NCBI GenBank assembly: GCA_028714915.1
Contig: JAQTLL010000004.1
Coordinates: 248,001-312,000 of the forward strand
DNA length: 64,000 bases
Direction of reading: 5' to 3'
DNA from: Sulfuricurvum sp.
Lineage (GTDB): Bacteria > Campylobacterota > Campylobacteria > Campylobacterales > Sulfurimonadaceae
The position numbers and the translations under genes were made by a program. The notes beneath the pieces were generated by a model, which saw only the letters and a list, made by a program, of their open reading frames with translations, had not been told where the DNA came from and ran no database searches. Positions 34,388 to 43,673 of this stretch are shown in pieces (position 1 is the stretch's first letter; each line of letters begins with the position of its first letter).

Positions 34388-35176
34388 GTGAGAGTCGTTT
34401 TACGCAACAATGCTATTTTCGTTCAAGGGAGTCCCAATACCCTCGAAGAGCCGTGGATGGAAGAGTTCTTTGATCATCATATACACAATACCCTCTTTTT
34501 AGATAATGGGATTTTGGTTCTTAACAATGAAAACTCATTGGAACAAAAAGAAGATTTTCTCGATTCTCTAACCGATCGTTATACCAAAGCCAATGACCTT
34601 TCCAGCCCGTTTTATCGACGATCTCTTCGTAAATGCAGAAGTGCTGCTGTACGCATTGAGATACCGTATCGCAAAGCTGAAAGAGTTGATGTTGAGCTTT
34701 ATGCGTTTGGTCCCAGTCGTGTTCGGATAACTTTTTTGAGCGATAACCGTTGGGTGATGCGCTATCTCAAGCAACAGCTCTCTTCATTGGTCATGAGCAG
34801 TACTTCCAATCAAATTTACATTGATGTTTCAACATTGAGCGCCAAATCACGTTTGGAAAAAGCTCTTAATCGCCGTGAAGTGCTTCATTATGTGATTAAT
34901 TACAGCTATGATGATGAGTTTATGAGTAAGCTTTATGGACACTATAGCGGCTGGGGAGAGGGGAGTGATGCTATCGATAAGATGATTCGCTACCATGCAG
35001 TTTTTGAACTTCCCATTGGCAGTAAACCTGAAGATTTAAAACAGCGTTATCGGCAGTTGGCAAAACGGTATCATCCTGATCGCTTTCATACAAAAAGCCC
35101 TGAAGTGATTAATAAATACACTGAAAAATTTAAACTTCTTCAAGAAGCATATGATGCCCTGCGGGCAGCAAGCTGA
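34388..35176 (+). CDS. Protein with C-terminal J-domain
   Basis: The 262-residue protein starts at GTG (34388). About 195 N-terminal residues form a domain I do not recognise (IRITFLSDNRWVMRYLKQQL, IYIDVSTLSAKSRLEKALNRREV). The C-terminus is a J-domain: PIGSKPEDLKQRYRQLAKRY, the HPD motif at residues 229-231, and KFKLLQEAYDALRAA. J-domains stimulate the ATPase of DnaK-type chaperones. The C-terminal placement suggests a client-specific co-chaperone, resembling DjlA in layout but without a membrane anchor. The gene stands alone. Confidence 0.82.
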   Translation: MRVVLRNNAIFVQGSPNTLEEPWMEEFFDHHIHNTLFLDNGILVLNNENSLEQKEDFLDSLTDRYTKANDLSSPFYRRSLRKCRSAAVRIEIPYRKAERVDVELYAFGPSRVRITFLSDNRWVMRYLKQQLSSLVMSSTSNQIYIDVSTLSAKSRLEKALNRREVLHYVINYSYDDEFMSKLYGHYSGWGEGSDAIDKMIRYHAVFELPIGSKPEDLKQRYRQLAKRYHPDRFHTKSPEVINKYTEKFKLLQEAYDALRAAS

Positions 35177-35182
35177 CTCCCT

Positions 35183-35515
35183 TTAAAGAGAAGCGAGTAT
35201 AGCTGATATTTTTTTAAGTGTTTCATCTACCATCAGGTTATAACTGATTATTTTATCACGATATATTTGTGTGAGAGGCTCCCCCTCTTCGAGTTCTTCT
35301 AACACTACGATCATGGTCTGTAAAAAATCACGATGTTCAGCACATTGATGACATACGGTGGTGTTTATACACATTCCTTCGTTCATGGCTATGTAGGCAG
35401 CTTGAGTTGCTTCGCTGAGTTGCGCAAAATAAGAACTGTCGGTTGATTCAGTTGTATTGAGCAGGGTATGAACTGCTTGGAATTTTGAGTATGTATCACT
35501 GATGATGCTGAACAT
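35183..35515 (-). CDS. Small Cys-containing helical protein of unknown function
   Basis: From the ATG at 35515 this encodes 110 mostly helical residues. Features are a central CINTTVCHQCAEHRDF segment with three Cys and two His (a possible metal or redox site) and an acidic stretch VLEELEEGEPL. I prefer this start over 35527 because GGAG lies 6 bases before it. The pattern might suit a hemerythrin-like or regulatory helical bundle, but no family is recognised. Its end is 6 bases from the convergent J-domain gene. Confidence 0.6.
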   Translation of the reverse strand: MFSIISDTYSKFQAVHTLLNTTESTDSSYFAQLSEATQAAYIAMNEGMCINTTVCHQCAEHRDFLQTMIVVLEELEEGEPLTQIYRDKIISYNLMVDETLKKISAILASL

Positions 35516-35549
35516 TATTTTCTCCATATTTCTTAAATAAAATCAATCT

Positions 35550-35555
35550 ATTATA
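35550..35555 (-). promoter_or_regulatory. Probable -10 box for the 110-residue protein gene
   Basis: On the minus strand this reads TATAAT, 34 bases before the chosen ATG at 35515. The aldo/keto reductase gene, transcribed to the right, has a TACAAT at 35597-35602 and CAGGAG before its ATG. Confidence 0.4.
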
Positions 35556-35626
35556 ACGATTTTTGTAAGAATAAAACTAGATATAGATCAACTCGCTACA
35601 ATATCAAAAAGTTCTCAGGAGTATTT

Positions 35627-36643
35627 ATGGAGTACCGTTATATTGGGTGCAGTGGTTTACGCGTTTCCCCAATTTGTCTGGGAACAATGACGTTTGGAAG
35701 TCAATGCGATGAAAAAAATGCATTTACTATTATGGATAAAGCGTATGATGCAGGGGTGAATTTTTTCGATACTGCAGAACTATATCCTGTTCCTCCCAGT
35801 TCTGAACTCTCAGGACTCACCGAGGAGATGGTGGGAAAATGGCTTAAAACAAAACCGCGTGACAGTCTGATTTTGGCAACCAAGGTAGCCGGTGCGGCAT
35901 CAGGATGGTTTGTCCCGCCGATACGTCATGGATATACGGCTGTTGACAGATTTCATATTGAGCGGGCTATTGAGGGTTCACTCAAGCGTCTTGGGACGGA
36001 TTATATCGATCTGTATCAAATGCATTGGCCTGATCCCATTGTCCCTATCGAAGAAACATTGCGGGCATTTGATTCACTGGTGCAAAGTGGAAAAGTTCGC
36101 TATATCGGAACGTCAAATGATACGGCGCACGGGACGATGAAAGCATTGATGACCTCAAAATATGAAAAATTGGCCCGTTTTGAATCAGTACAAAATAATT
36201 TTTCGCTCCTCAACCGTCGTGATTTGGATGGAATCAATGCTGTATGTAAAAGTGAAAACATCTCTTTATTACCGTATTCTCCTCTTGGCGGTGGAGTATT
36301 GAGTGGAAAATACAATCAATCGAGCGTTGCACAGGGACGTTTTAGTGATTATGTAAATTCAACGAATAAGCGTCAAAGATTGATGGCGGCACGATTTTTA
36401 AATGATAAAACACTGAGCTCGACGCAAGAATATTTGCGTATTGCCCATGAGGCAGGGATGGACATTGTTACGATGGTGATTGCGTGGAGCAAGCAGTTTG
36501 ATTTTGTTGCTTCCACCATCATTGGAGCAACCACGCCTCAACAGCTCGATGCGAGTTTGGCAGCGATGAACGTCACTCTGTCTCCTGAAATAAATCATGC
36601 TTTGGATGCGGTACATGCAAAAATACTTTATCCTATGGGTTAG
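35627..36643 (+). CDS. Aldo/keto reductase
   Basis: The 338-residue protein has the AKR TIM-barrel pattern: CLGTMTFGSQ, NFFDTAELYP with catalytic Asp and Tyr, the Lys in LILATKVAG, and the His in YQMHWPDP; the C-terminal cofactor-binding part includes IIGATTPQQLDASL. It resembles the Tas/YajO-type NADPH oxidoreductases acting on aldehydes or ketones. The physiological substrate is unknown. CAGGAG precedes the ATG. The lipoprotein gene begins within its last 30 bases. Confidence 0.93.
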   Translation: MEYRYIGCSGLRVSPICLGTMTFGSQCDEKNAFTIMDKAYDAGVNFFDTAELYPVPPSSELSGLTEEMVGKWLKTKPRDSLILATKVAGAASGWFVPPIRHGYTAVDRFHIERAIEGSLKRLGTDYIDLYQMHWPDPIVPIEETLRAFDSLVQSGKVRYIGTSNDTAHGTMKALMTSKYEKLARFESVQNNFSLLNRRDLDGINAVCKSENISLLPYSPLGGGVLSGKYNQSSVAQGRFSDYVNSTNKRQRLMAARFLNDKTLSSTQEYLRIAHEAGMDIVTMVIAWSKQFDFVASTIIGATTPQQLDASLAAMNVTLSPEINHALDAVHAKILYPMG

Positions 36644-37115
36644 TGTGTTCGCCCTCCTAACAGGAGGATGCGCAACCAAACACTACTCCATAAGTACCCC
36701 TAAAATGATTGTTATTAAAAGCCCCAAGCTAAAATACGCCGATATGGGATACCTCCGTTATGAGGGTGATGCAGTTGAAATGGAACTTTTTACCGCAGGC
36801 GTAGCAGTGGAGAAAATATCCATCGATGAGCAGGTGTGTGTGAGTGCCGGATGTATGAGTGAAGAGGCGTTTGTATGCGAATATCTCTATAAGGATTATC
36901 CAAGCGATACGATGCGCCGTGTATTGCAGGGTGAGCCGATTTTTAGTGGAGCTGGTGTCAGCGAGTCGTGCGGCGGGGTGAAGTTTCAGTACATTCGTAA
37001 TGATGATATGGACATTGTCTATCGCCGCTCTCCCACAGAAACGTATTTTAAAGACCGATTGAATGGGTTGATGATTAAAATAAGTGACCTGCATGACACC
37101 AAGGAGACTCAGTAA
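36615..37115 (+). CDS. Putative lipoprotein
   Basis: From the ATG at 36615 the protein has 166 residues with a lipoprotein signal: MQKYFILWVSVFALLTGGC, lipobox LTGG-Cys19. The mature part is of mixed alpha/beta type with five further Cys (VCVSAGC, VCEY, ESCGG) that could form disulfides in the periplasm. The start lies inside the 3' end of the aldo/keto reductase gene in another frame, implying coupled expression. I know similar small lipoproteins in Campylobacterota but cannot give a function. Confidence 0.75.
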   Translation: MQKYFILWVSVFALLTGGCATKHYSISTPKMIVIKSPKLKYADMGYLRYEGDAVEMELFTAGVAVEKISIDEQVCVSAGCMSEEAFVCEYLYKDYPSDTMRRVLQGEPIFSGAGVSESCGGVKFQYIRNDDMDIVYRRSPTETYFKDRLNGLMIKISDLHDTKETQ

Positions 37116-37166
37116 GTGTACTTGCAAGCTATGTTAAAATAGCGCAATTAAAAATAGGAAACCATT

Positions 37167-38012
37167 ATGTCTAAATACGTCGGAGCACACGTCTCCGCTT
37201 CGGGTGGAGTATTTAATGCTCCCCTTAATGCGATGAAAATCGGAGCGAAAGCGTTTGCCCTTTTTACGAAAAATCAAAAACAATGGGCAGCCAAACCACT
37301 TGAGGATGAGACGATTGGATTGTTTAAAGACAATCTTGCCAAAAGCGGTATACAACTCTGTCATATTTTACCCCACGATTCGTATCTCATTAATTTGGGT
37401 CATCCCGAAGAGGAGAAGCGAGAGAAATCATTGGAAGCATTTATCGATGAGCTACAGCGTTGTTCGCAATTAGGGCTTGATAGATTGAACTTTCATCCCG
37501 GCAGTCACCTCAAACAAATCAGCGAAGAAGAGTGTATTGACAAAATCGCAATGAGTATGAATGAGGCGATTAAAACGGTGGAAGGTGTCAATCTTACTAT
37601 CGAAAATACCGCAGGGCAGGGGAGCAATCTGGGATGGAAGTTCGAGCATATTGCTGCGATTATTGAGCGGATTGAAGACAAGTCGCGCGTTGGAGTGTGT
37701 ATTGATACGTGTCATATGTTTACGGCAGGATACGATATTCGTACCCGTGAAGCGTATGATGCGACGTGGGCTGAATTTGAGCGTATTATTGGATTTCAAT
37801 ATCTCAAAGGGATGCACATCAACGACTCAAAACCTGATCTTGGAAGTCATGTGGATCGACATGATTCGCTAGGACATGGTAAAATCGGACTGGATGCGTT
37901 TCGTTTCCTCATGAACGACCCTCGAATGGACGATATACCCTTAGTGCTTGAGACAATCGATGAGACGATTTGGGCTCAGGAAATCGAACTTTTATATTCA
38001 ATGCAGGAGTAG
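37167..38012 (+). CDS. nfo: Endonuclease IV (AP endonuclease)
   Basis: The 281-residue protein matches Nfo, which cleaves DNA 5' of abasic sites in base-excision repair. Typical zinc-ligand segments are visible: [11 protein letters not shown] at the start, [55 protein letters not shown] and LETID. TAGGAAACCATT precedes the ATG. A fadL-type gene follows after 3 bases. Confidence 0.97.
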   Translation: MSKYVGAHVSASGGVFNAPLNAMKIGAKAFALFTKNQKQWAAKPLEDETIGLFKDNLAKSGIQLCHILPHDSYLINLGHPEEEKREKSLEAFIDELQRCSQLGLDRLNFHPGSHLKQISEEECIDKIAMSMNEAIKTVEGVNLTIENTAGQGSNLGWKFEHIAAIIERIEDKSRVGVCIDTCHMFTAGYDIRTREAYDATWAEFERIIGFQYLKGMHINDSKPDLGSHVDRHDSLGHGKIGLDAFRFLMNDPRMDDIPLVLETIDETIWAQEIELLYSMQE

Positions 38013-38015
38013 AAA

Positions 38016-39209
38016 ATGAAAATTGTTGTAATTTCAGCGGTTGCGTCAGCGACACTTATGGCAGGGGGATACGCTATCCCTGAGAGTTCGATTAATGCAA
38101 CGGCACTGAGTGCGGCATATATAGCCAATGCTCATGGAGCGGATGCGGCATACTATAACCCTGCGGCGATGGTCTACAATGAGGATGCCGAATTGCTCGA
38201 AGTGGATACGACCTATATTGGACTTTCAAAAATTAATTACACATCAACGAGTGGAACAACAAATATCGATTCTAAAAGTGAATCATTTTTTGTACCGTCG
38301 TTTCATTATACCTCCAAAAAATTAGGGGAAAGCGGTGCGCGTGTCGGGTTTAGTATCGTCTCTCCGGCGGGATTATCGAAGCGGTGGGGTACACAGCCAG
38401 CAAGATCGACAGCTGAAGAGTTTACCTTGAAAACAGTTGAATTCAATCCATCTGTTGCGGTGCCGCTGAGTGATACGGTGAGTTTTGGTCTTGGTTTTCG
38501 AGTGATTAGCACAGAGGGCGTTGTCAAAAGTAATGCGGTTCCGACACCCGTTTCACGGGATATGAGCGGTGATGCAATCAATTATGGCTATAACGTAGCA
38601 TTAATGTACAAACCGTCATCAGCTTTGAGTTTAGCTGCAACGTATCGTTCTAAAATTAATCTGAATATTGACGGAAATGCTGATTTAAATTTTTTAGGGA
38701 CTCTTTATAGTGGTCCGGCCAGTGTAACAGTTGTTCTTCCTGCTGTATTCAATTTGGCAGCAGCATATACATTTGAGAGTGGTACGACACTTGAGGCAGT
38801 ATATGCGCGGACCGGTTGGTCAGCATACAAACAGTTAGATTTTAATTACGGAGGGACTCCTAATGCTGCAACGAGTTATTTTGGAGCACCTTTGAATAAG
38901 TACTGGAAAAACACCAACACCTACCGCCTCGGTTTGACGCAGAAGTACGATAAATGGACAGCAATGGCAGGTATTGCATACGATGAGACTCCCGTTCCTG
39001 AATCAACCCTCGGATATGAGCTTCCCGATGCAAATGCATTAATCGCTTCTCTGGGAGGACGTTACCAAATCAACAAATCATGGAACATCGGGCTTGCCGG
39101 ATTGGTGGATATGAAGCAAAATCGTGAGGTACATAATACCTCCATCAATGGCGAATTTTCCAATGCCCGTGCGTATCTCGTTACAGCAGGAATCGAGTAT
39201 CGCTTTTGA
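38016..39209 (+). CDS. FadL/OmpP1/TodX family outer-membrane transporter
   Basis: The 397-residue protein has a signal peptide (residues 1-17, ending LMAGG) and the FadL N-terminal hatch pattern (GYAIPESSINATALSAAYIANAHGAD, then YYNPAAM with the conserved NPA). The rest alternates as beta-strands and ends in Phe (IEYRF). FadL proteins carry long-chain fatty acids or hydrophobic compounds across the outer membrane. The next gene is an acyl-CoA ligase overlapping the stop, which supports uptake and activation of fatty acids. Confidence 0.92.
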   Translation: MKIVVISAVASATLMAGGYAIPESSINATALSAAYIANAHGADAAYYNPAAMVYNEDAELLEVDTTYIGLSKINYTSTSGTTNIDSKSESFFVPSFHYTSKKLGESGARVGFSIVSPAGLSKRWGTQPARSTAEEFTLKTVEFNPSVAVPLSDTVSFGLGFRVISTEGVVKSNAVPTPVSRDMSGDAINYGYNVALMYKPSSALSLAATYRSKINLNIDGNADLNFLGTLYSGPASVTVVLPAVFNLAAAYTFESGTTLEAVYARTGWSAYKQLDFNYGGTPNAATSYFGAPLNKYWKNTNTYRLGLTQKYDKWTAMAGIAYDETPVPESTLGYELPDANALIASLGGRYQINKSWNIGLAGLVDMKQNREVHNTSINGEFSNARAYLVTAGIEYRF

Positions 39210-40747
39210 TTCACTACCCGTTTGAAAACTTTTATGAAATGCTTACTTCTGTCGTGGAGGAGAAGGCTCATAAAAAAGCACTTTTTATCAACAAGGAGAG
39301 TTATACCTACGGACAACTGCTCGATAAAGTCGATCAGCTTGCGCAATTCCTTCATACATTGAGAGTAGGTCATGGGGATCGGGTTGCCCTTATTTGTCCT
39401 AACAGCATTGAGTTTGTTGTGAGTATTTTTGCTGCCAATAAAATAGGGGCAGTGATTGTTCCCATCAATACGATGTTGAAAAATGAAGAGTATCGCTATA
39501 TCCTCCAAGATTGCCGTGCCAAAGTATTGATTACGGGATACAAGCTTAAAGCCCAGACACAAACGTTGGAAAAAGAGATTCCAAGTCTCAAAGCTACGAT
39601 TTGGATCGATCAATCTCCGATCCACTCCTCAGAGCATTTTGTGATGAGCCAATTGCCATTAGAAGCTGAGATTTCTGAATATGAACCGCTTGGGTTGGAG
39701 GATACGGCAGTAATTTTTTACACATCAGGGACGACTGGGAATCCCAAGGGGGCGATGATCAGCAATCGTAATTTATTTTCCAATCTTTTGGCTGGACAAG
39801 AACGGTTTGATCTAAATAGTCATGACCGCTTTATTGTTTATTTGCCGATGTTTCACTCGTTTACATTTTCGATTATGGTGATGCTGCCTTTATTTCTACA
39901 AGGCTCTTTGGTAGTTGTTCCTTCGATTTTGCCCTTTAGCAATATTATTAAGCAAGCACTGTTCAAACAAGTAACCGTCTTTATGGGAGTTCCTGATATT
40001 TATAATGCCCTTCTTCGTGCAAAATTACCATGGTATTTTTTATGGTTTAATCGTATTCGCTGTTTTATTTCCGGCGGTTCTGCTCTGAGCGAGGATACAC
40101 TTAACCGTTTTCGCATCATATTTAAACACGCCACGATGCTGGAGGGGTATGGTCTAAGCGAATGTTCCCCTGCGGTGGCGATTAATCCGCTTGAGAAACA
40201 AAAACCCCTTTCTGTCGGATTGCCTTTGGCGGGTTATGAAGTGAAAATTGTGAATGAGGAAATGGTTGAATTACCTCATGGTGAGGTAGGAGAGTTGATT
40301 GTTCGTGGTGATTGTGTAATGCAAGGATACCTCAATGATACTGTTGAGACAGAGAAGGTGATTCAAAATGGCTGGCTTCGTACGGGAGATATGGCAAAAA
40401 TCGATGAAGAAGGATATATTTATATTGTTGATCGGATCAAAGATTTGATTATTTCAAAAGGGATTAATATCTATCCGCGTCAGATTGAAGAGTCCCTTAT
40501 GTTATTGCCCAGCGTAAAACTAGCTGTCGTGATTGCACAGAAAGATTCCCATAGCGGTGAAGTTCCTATTGCTTTTATTGAGCTTGAAGAGGGGTTTGAG
40601 TATATGACTGCATTCCAAATAAAATCCGAACTCAAAGAGCATTTAGCATTGTTTAAAATTCCAAAAACCATAACTGTGGTAGAATCATTACCGAAAACTG
40701 CTACAGGCAAAGTACTAAAACGGGTACTAAAAGAAGGATTGAATTGA
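39206..40747 (+). CDS. Long-chain acyl-CoA synthetase-like AMP-dependent ligase
   Basis: The 513-residue protein is an ANL-family adenylating enzyme. Motif A5/P-loop is YTSGTTGNPKGA at about residues 172-183, GYGLSECSP marks the acyl pocket, the hinge is GWLRTGDMA, and the C-terminal catalytic Lys is in PKTATGKVLKR. It activates fatty acids as acyl-CoA, or possibly as acyl-ACP. The start is TTG at 39206, overlapping the fadL stop (TTGA), and the stop overlaps the next TTG start in the same way, so three proteins are translated in coupled fashion. Confidence 0.92.
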   Translation: MIHYPFENFYEMLTSVVEEKAHKKALFINKESYTYGQLLDKVDQLAQFLHTLRVGHGDRVALICPNSIEFVVSIFAANKIGAVIVPINTMLKNEEYRYILQDCRAKVLITGYKLKAQTQTLEKEIPSLKATIWIDQSPIHSSEHFVMSQLPLEAEISEYEPLGLEDTAVIFYTSGTTGNPKGAMISNRNLFSNLLAGQERFDLNSHDRFIVYLPMFHSFTFSIMVMLPLFLQGSLVVVPSILPFSNIIKQALFKQVTVFMGVPDIYNALLRAKLPWYFLWFNRIRCFISGGSALSEDTLNRFRIIFKHATMLEGYGLSECSPAVAINPLEKQKPLSVGLPLAGYEVKIVNEEMVELPHGEVGELIVRGDCVMQGYLNDTVETEKVIQNGWLRTGDMAKIDEEGYIYIVDRIKDLIISKGINIYPRQIEESLMLLPSVKLAVVIAQKDSHSGEVPIAFIELEEGFEYMTAFQIKSELKEHLALFKIPKTITVVESLPKTATGKVLKRVLKEGLN

Positions 40748-42480
40748 AATATCTGATTGATTTCTTAGAAAATAAAACCATAGAAAAGAGCCATATTTTT
40801 GCTCAGCTCAAATGCACCGTAGAAGAGGCAAAAATTTTACAGCTTTTAACCCGTAAATTTTTACAGTCCCAAGAGGATGTTGCTGTTTTTGAACTGCTTC
40901 AAGAGATTTACGGAGCAGAAAGTTATGATTATTTGGCTCATTTTGGAGAAGTAAAAACTCTGCTGGAACTTGGATGGATTACCCACCACTCTTTTACTCC
41001 GATTAAAATCAGCGAACTGTCTCAGCTGGAGCTTTTTAATACCCCGGTAGCTTTGACATCAATTTTTATGAAACTCCTTGAAGAAGGTTCGTTGGAGATG
41101 ACACTCCCTGAGATTAAACCCTACGCCGATCATTTGGAGTATCTCCAAGATCAGTTTTTTCGTATCGAGCTGTACCAAAAAATGTCGATTGTCCGTAACA
41201 GCGGAAATGACCACTCTTTAGGAGTAAATCGTATCCAAAGCAAGCTCGATTTGCTGGAAAAACGGATTGATGAGAGGATTGCCCAAACCTCTCAAGACGT
41301 TGTTTTAGACCGTTTTTTCAAACAAAAAAAACTTGAACCCAAAGAGCAGGTGATTTTTTTGGCATTGCTCAAAGAGGAGTACAGTGCGACTGAGGGAAAT
41401 TTGCGTGAGATGAATACCCTTATCGATCTTATCAGTTTCGATGATTATGAACGGATTAAAAATCGTGCTTTACTCGAAGACGGCGCACGGCTCATTAACG
41501 ATGATGTAATCGATTATGAAGAGATGCTCAACCCTTTTGGGGGGATAAGCCGGGCTTTTTACATCGTTGATGAGGTTCTTCAAGGTATTATGCATCCGCA
41601 AAAAAAGAAAAAAGCCAGCAAGCTCAAGCTCGATATGCTTATCAAAGAGCAAGAAATTTTTGAGCTGATCGAGCCGGTAACTTCGCTAGAAAATGTCGTC
41701 CTTAATTCCTCTACGGAAAAAACGCTCCAAAACCTCATGCGTCAACTGGATAAAGAGGTCATTACCCGTTTGCATCAGTGGGGAGTCAAGGACAAAAAAG
41801 CAGGGATAGATGCACGGATTATTTTCTACGGTCCTCCGGGTACGGGTAAAACACTCACTGCTCATTCACTTTCACGTTCACTAAAACGTCAAGTATTGAG
41901 TTTTGATTGTTCCAAAATTCTTTCGATGTATATTGGAGAGTCGGAAAAAAATGTCCGTAAAATCTTTGATACCTACTCAGATTTGACCGCTCAAACGAAA
42001 ACGGAACCAATCTTGCTCCTCAATGAAGCCGATCAATTTCTGGCATCACGTTCAAGCGGTGTCGGCTCATCCGCCGATCAGATGCATAATCAGATGCAAA
42101 ATATTTTCTTAGAGCAAATCGAGAAATTTCAAGGGATTTTGATTGCCACGACAAACTTGCTCGAAAATATTGACAAAGCCTTCTCTCGCCGATTCAACTA
42201 CAAAATTGAGTTTAAAAAACCGGATCAACAACAACGCTTAGAGCTTTGGAAAAGGATGCTTCCCAAAAATGCTCCGTTTGAAAGTGGATTTGTAGTCGAT
42301 TCACTGAGCTCTCATCCATTGACCGGGGGACAAATCAACCTAATCGTGAAAAATACTGCTTACAACGTTGCGGCACGCGATAATGCAGTCTTTATGTTGA
42401 GTGATTTTGAAGAGGAAATCCGCAAAGAGAAACAAGGAAGTTTTGATAGTGAAAAATCGGTAGGTTTTTTGAATCGATAG
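40744..42480 (+). CDS. AAA family ATPase with large N-terminal helical region
   Basis: The 578-residue protein starts at TTG (40744) overlapping the ligase stop. About 340 N-terminal residues are helical and unrecognised, with KIEERIDERIAQ-like charged stretches. The C-terminal AAA module has Walker A GPPGTGKT at about 364-371, a Walker B variant LLLNEADQ with Asn where the first acidic residue is usual, sensor 1 ATTN, and the arginine finger pair AFSRRF. It resembles spastin/ClpX-type remodelling ATPases. Coupling to a fadL and acyl-CoA ligase gene suggests a role in that system, which is inference. Confidence 0.82.
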   Translation: MKYLIDFLENKTIEKSHIFAQLKCTVEEAKILQLLTRKFLQSQEDVAVFELLQEIYGAESYDYLAHFGEVKTLLELGWITHHSFTPIKISELSQLELFNTPVALTSIFMKLLEEGSLEMTLPEIKPYADHLEYLQDQFFRIELYQKMSIVRNSGNDHSLGVNRIQSKLDLLEKRIDERIAQTSQDVVLDRFFKQKKLEPKEQVIFLALLKEEYSATEGNLREMNTLIDLISFDDYERIKNRALLEDGARLINDDVIDYEEMLNPFGGISRAFYIVDEVLQGIMHPQKKKKASKLKLDMLIKEQEIFELIEPVTSLENVVLNSSTEKTLQNLMRQLDKEVITRLHQWGVKDKKAGIDARIIFYGPPGTGKTLTAHSLSRSLKRQVLSFDCSKILSMYIGESEKNVRKIFDTYSDLTAQTKTEPILLLNEADQFLASRSSGVGSSADQMHNQMQNIFLEQIEKFQGILIATTNLLENIDKAFSRRFNYKIEFKKPDQQQRLELWKRMLPKNAPFESGFVVDSLSSHPLTGGQINLIVKNTAYNVAARDNAVFMLSDFEEEIRKEKQGSFDSEKSVGFLNR

Positions 42481-42792
42481 AATCAATATGTTCCATTTAG
42501 TAACACTTTTTTGGGAGTGCTACTAATCTCTCTTAAAAATCCAGCTATTTATCCCTTTAGCACGTATGTGTGTCATAAAGTCAGTCTATTGTGTGGAATA
42601 AATACACATTATTGTTACATAATATAACAATTATCGGTGAGTATAAAACAAAGGTGTTTACAAAAGTAACAGGGTCAAAATAAGTTCTTTTGTATAAGGG
42701 TTTGTTTAATTCACTTTTGGTTATAGTGCAATAATTGTTTATTTCAGGCATGTAAAAATGCAGGTATACCATAATACAAAAAGGTCGGACTC
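42481..42792 (+). promoter_or_regulatory. 312-base gap with probable nuo promoter
   Basis: No gene is supported in this AT-rich stretch. TTAGTAACACT (42497-42507) pairs with AGTGCTACTAA (42516-42526) except for one A-C mismatch, giving a hairpin just after the AAA gene that may end its transcript. The right part should hold the nuo promoter: CATAAT at 42770-42775 lies 18 bases before the nuoA ATG, and other -10-like boxes occur (TATAGT at 42723-42728). GCAT and ATGC flank a short AT core near 42748-42761, a possible but weak operator. AAAAGG before the ATG serves as ribosome-binding site. Confidence 0.4.
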
Positions 42793-43182
42793 ATGGAGCA
42801 CTACAACGTAGCAAATCCTTATTTTGGGGTATTTGTGCTGTTTGTACTTACGTTTGGGGCATTTTATGCGACAACGGTACTTGCACGCTTAGCCAGTCGC
42901 GCGTTAGCGGCTAAAGACACGGAAAAAATAAAACTCTCTCCGTACGAGTGCGGACCTGAGATCAGTAAGCAGCCAAACCGCATTTCAACGCAGTTTTATC
43001 TGTTTGCGTTGTTATTTTTATTGTTTGATGTCGAGATTATTTTTATGTTTCCGTGGGCGATTGATTTTAAATTGCTTGGCTGGTTTGGTTTTGCTGAGAT
43101 GATGATGTTTATTCTCCTCTTGGCTATCGGATTTGTTTATGCGTGGAAGAAAGGAGCCCTTGAATGGCACAACATCAAGTAA
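42793..43182 (+). CDS. nuoA: NADH-quinone oxidoreductase subunit A
   Basis: The 129-residue membrane protein has three transmembrane segments and the family signature [10 protein letters not shown] in the first cytoplasmic loop, with the Cys involved in the active/deactive switch region in mitochondria, and [15 protein letters not shown] in helix 2. It forms part of the junction between the peripheral and membrane arms of complex I. It is the first gene of a nuo operon of about 17.4 kb and overlaps nuoB by 19 bases. Confidence 0.97.
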   Translation: MEHYNVANPYFGVFVLFVLTFGAFYATTVLARLASRALAAKDTEKIKLSPYECGPEISKQPNRISTQFYLFALLFLLFDVEIIFMFPWAIDFKLLGWFGFAEMMMFILLLAIGFVYAWKKGALEWHNIK

Positions 43183-43673
43183 ATTATTTAAAAGACGGCG
43201 GTCTTCCCGTTGCATTGACGACGATTGATAAGGTCGTCAACTGGGGTCGTTCCAATTCATTGTGGGCATTGACGTACGGATTGGCATGTTGCGGTATTGA
43301 AATGATGGCTTCGGGTGCATCACGTTATGACTTTGACCGTTTCGGTACGATTTTTCGTGCTTCTCCGCGTCAAGCAGAGTTGATGGTAGTTGCAGGGACA
43401 TTGACTAAAAAACATGCGGAATTTATCCGCCGTTTGTATGACCAAATGACAGAACCAAAATGGGTTATCTCCATGGGTTCATGCGCAAATACGGGCGGGA
43501 TGTTTAATACCTACTCTACGGTTCAGGGAGTAGACCGTGTTATCCCTGTTGATTTGTATCTTCCAGGATGTGCACCACGTCCTGAGACATTGCAATATGG
43601 CGTAATGATGCTTCAACAAAAAATTCGTCGTGAGAGTGCATCTCGTGCTCAAAAGCCAAAAAGGTTGATGTAA
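43164..43673 (+). CDS. nuoB: NADH-quinone oxidoreductase subunit B
   Basis: The 169-residue protein carries the terminal [4Fe-4S] cluster N2. The ligands are visible in [11 protein letters not shown] (adjacent Cys pair near residues 37-38), GSCANTGG and PGCAPRPE. N2 passes electrons to quinone at the NuoB/NuoD interface. It starts inside the nuoA end and its stop overlaps the nuoC ATG (TAATG). Confidence 0.98.
   Translation: MAQHQVNYLKDGGLPVALTTIDKVVNWGRSNSLWALTYGLACCGIEMMASGASRYDFDRFGTIFRASPRQAELMVVAGTLTKKHAEFIRRLYDQMTEPKWVISMGSCANTGGMFNTYSTVQGVDRVIPVDLYLPGCAPRPETLQYGVMMLQQKIRRESASRAQKPKRLM

Noticed and set aside
39062..39625. 187-residue antisense frame across fadL and the acyl-CoA ligase
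   Set aside because: It lies fully opposite two well-supported genes and shows no protein family pattern.
42745..42762. Sigma-54-like promoter before nuoA (GG...GC)
   Set aside because: GG at 42747-42748 and GC at 42760-42761 are one base too far apart and the flanking consensus (TGGCAC, TTGC) is not met.
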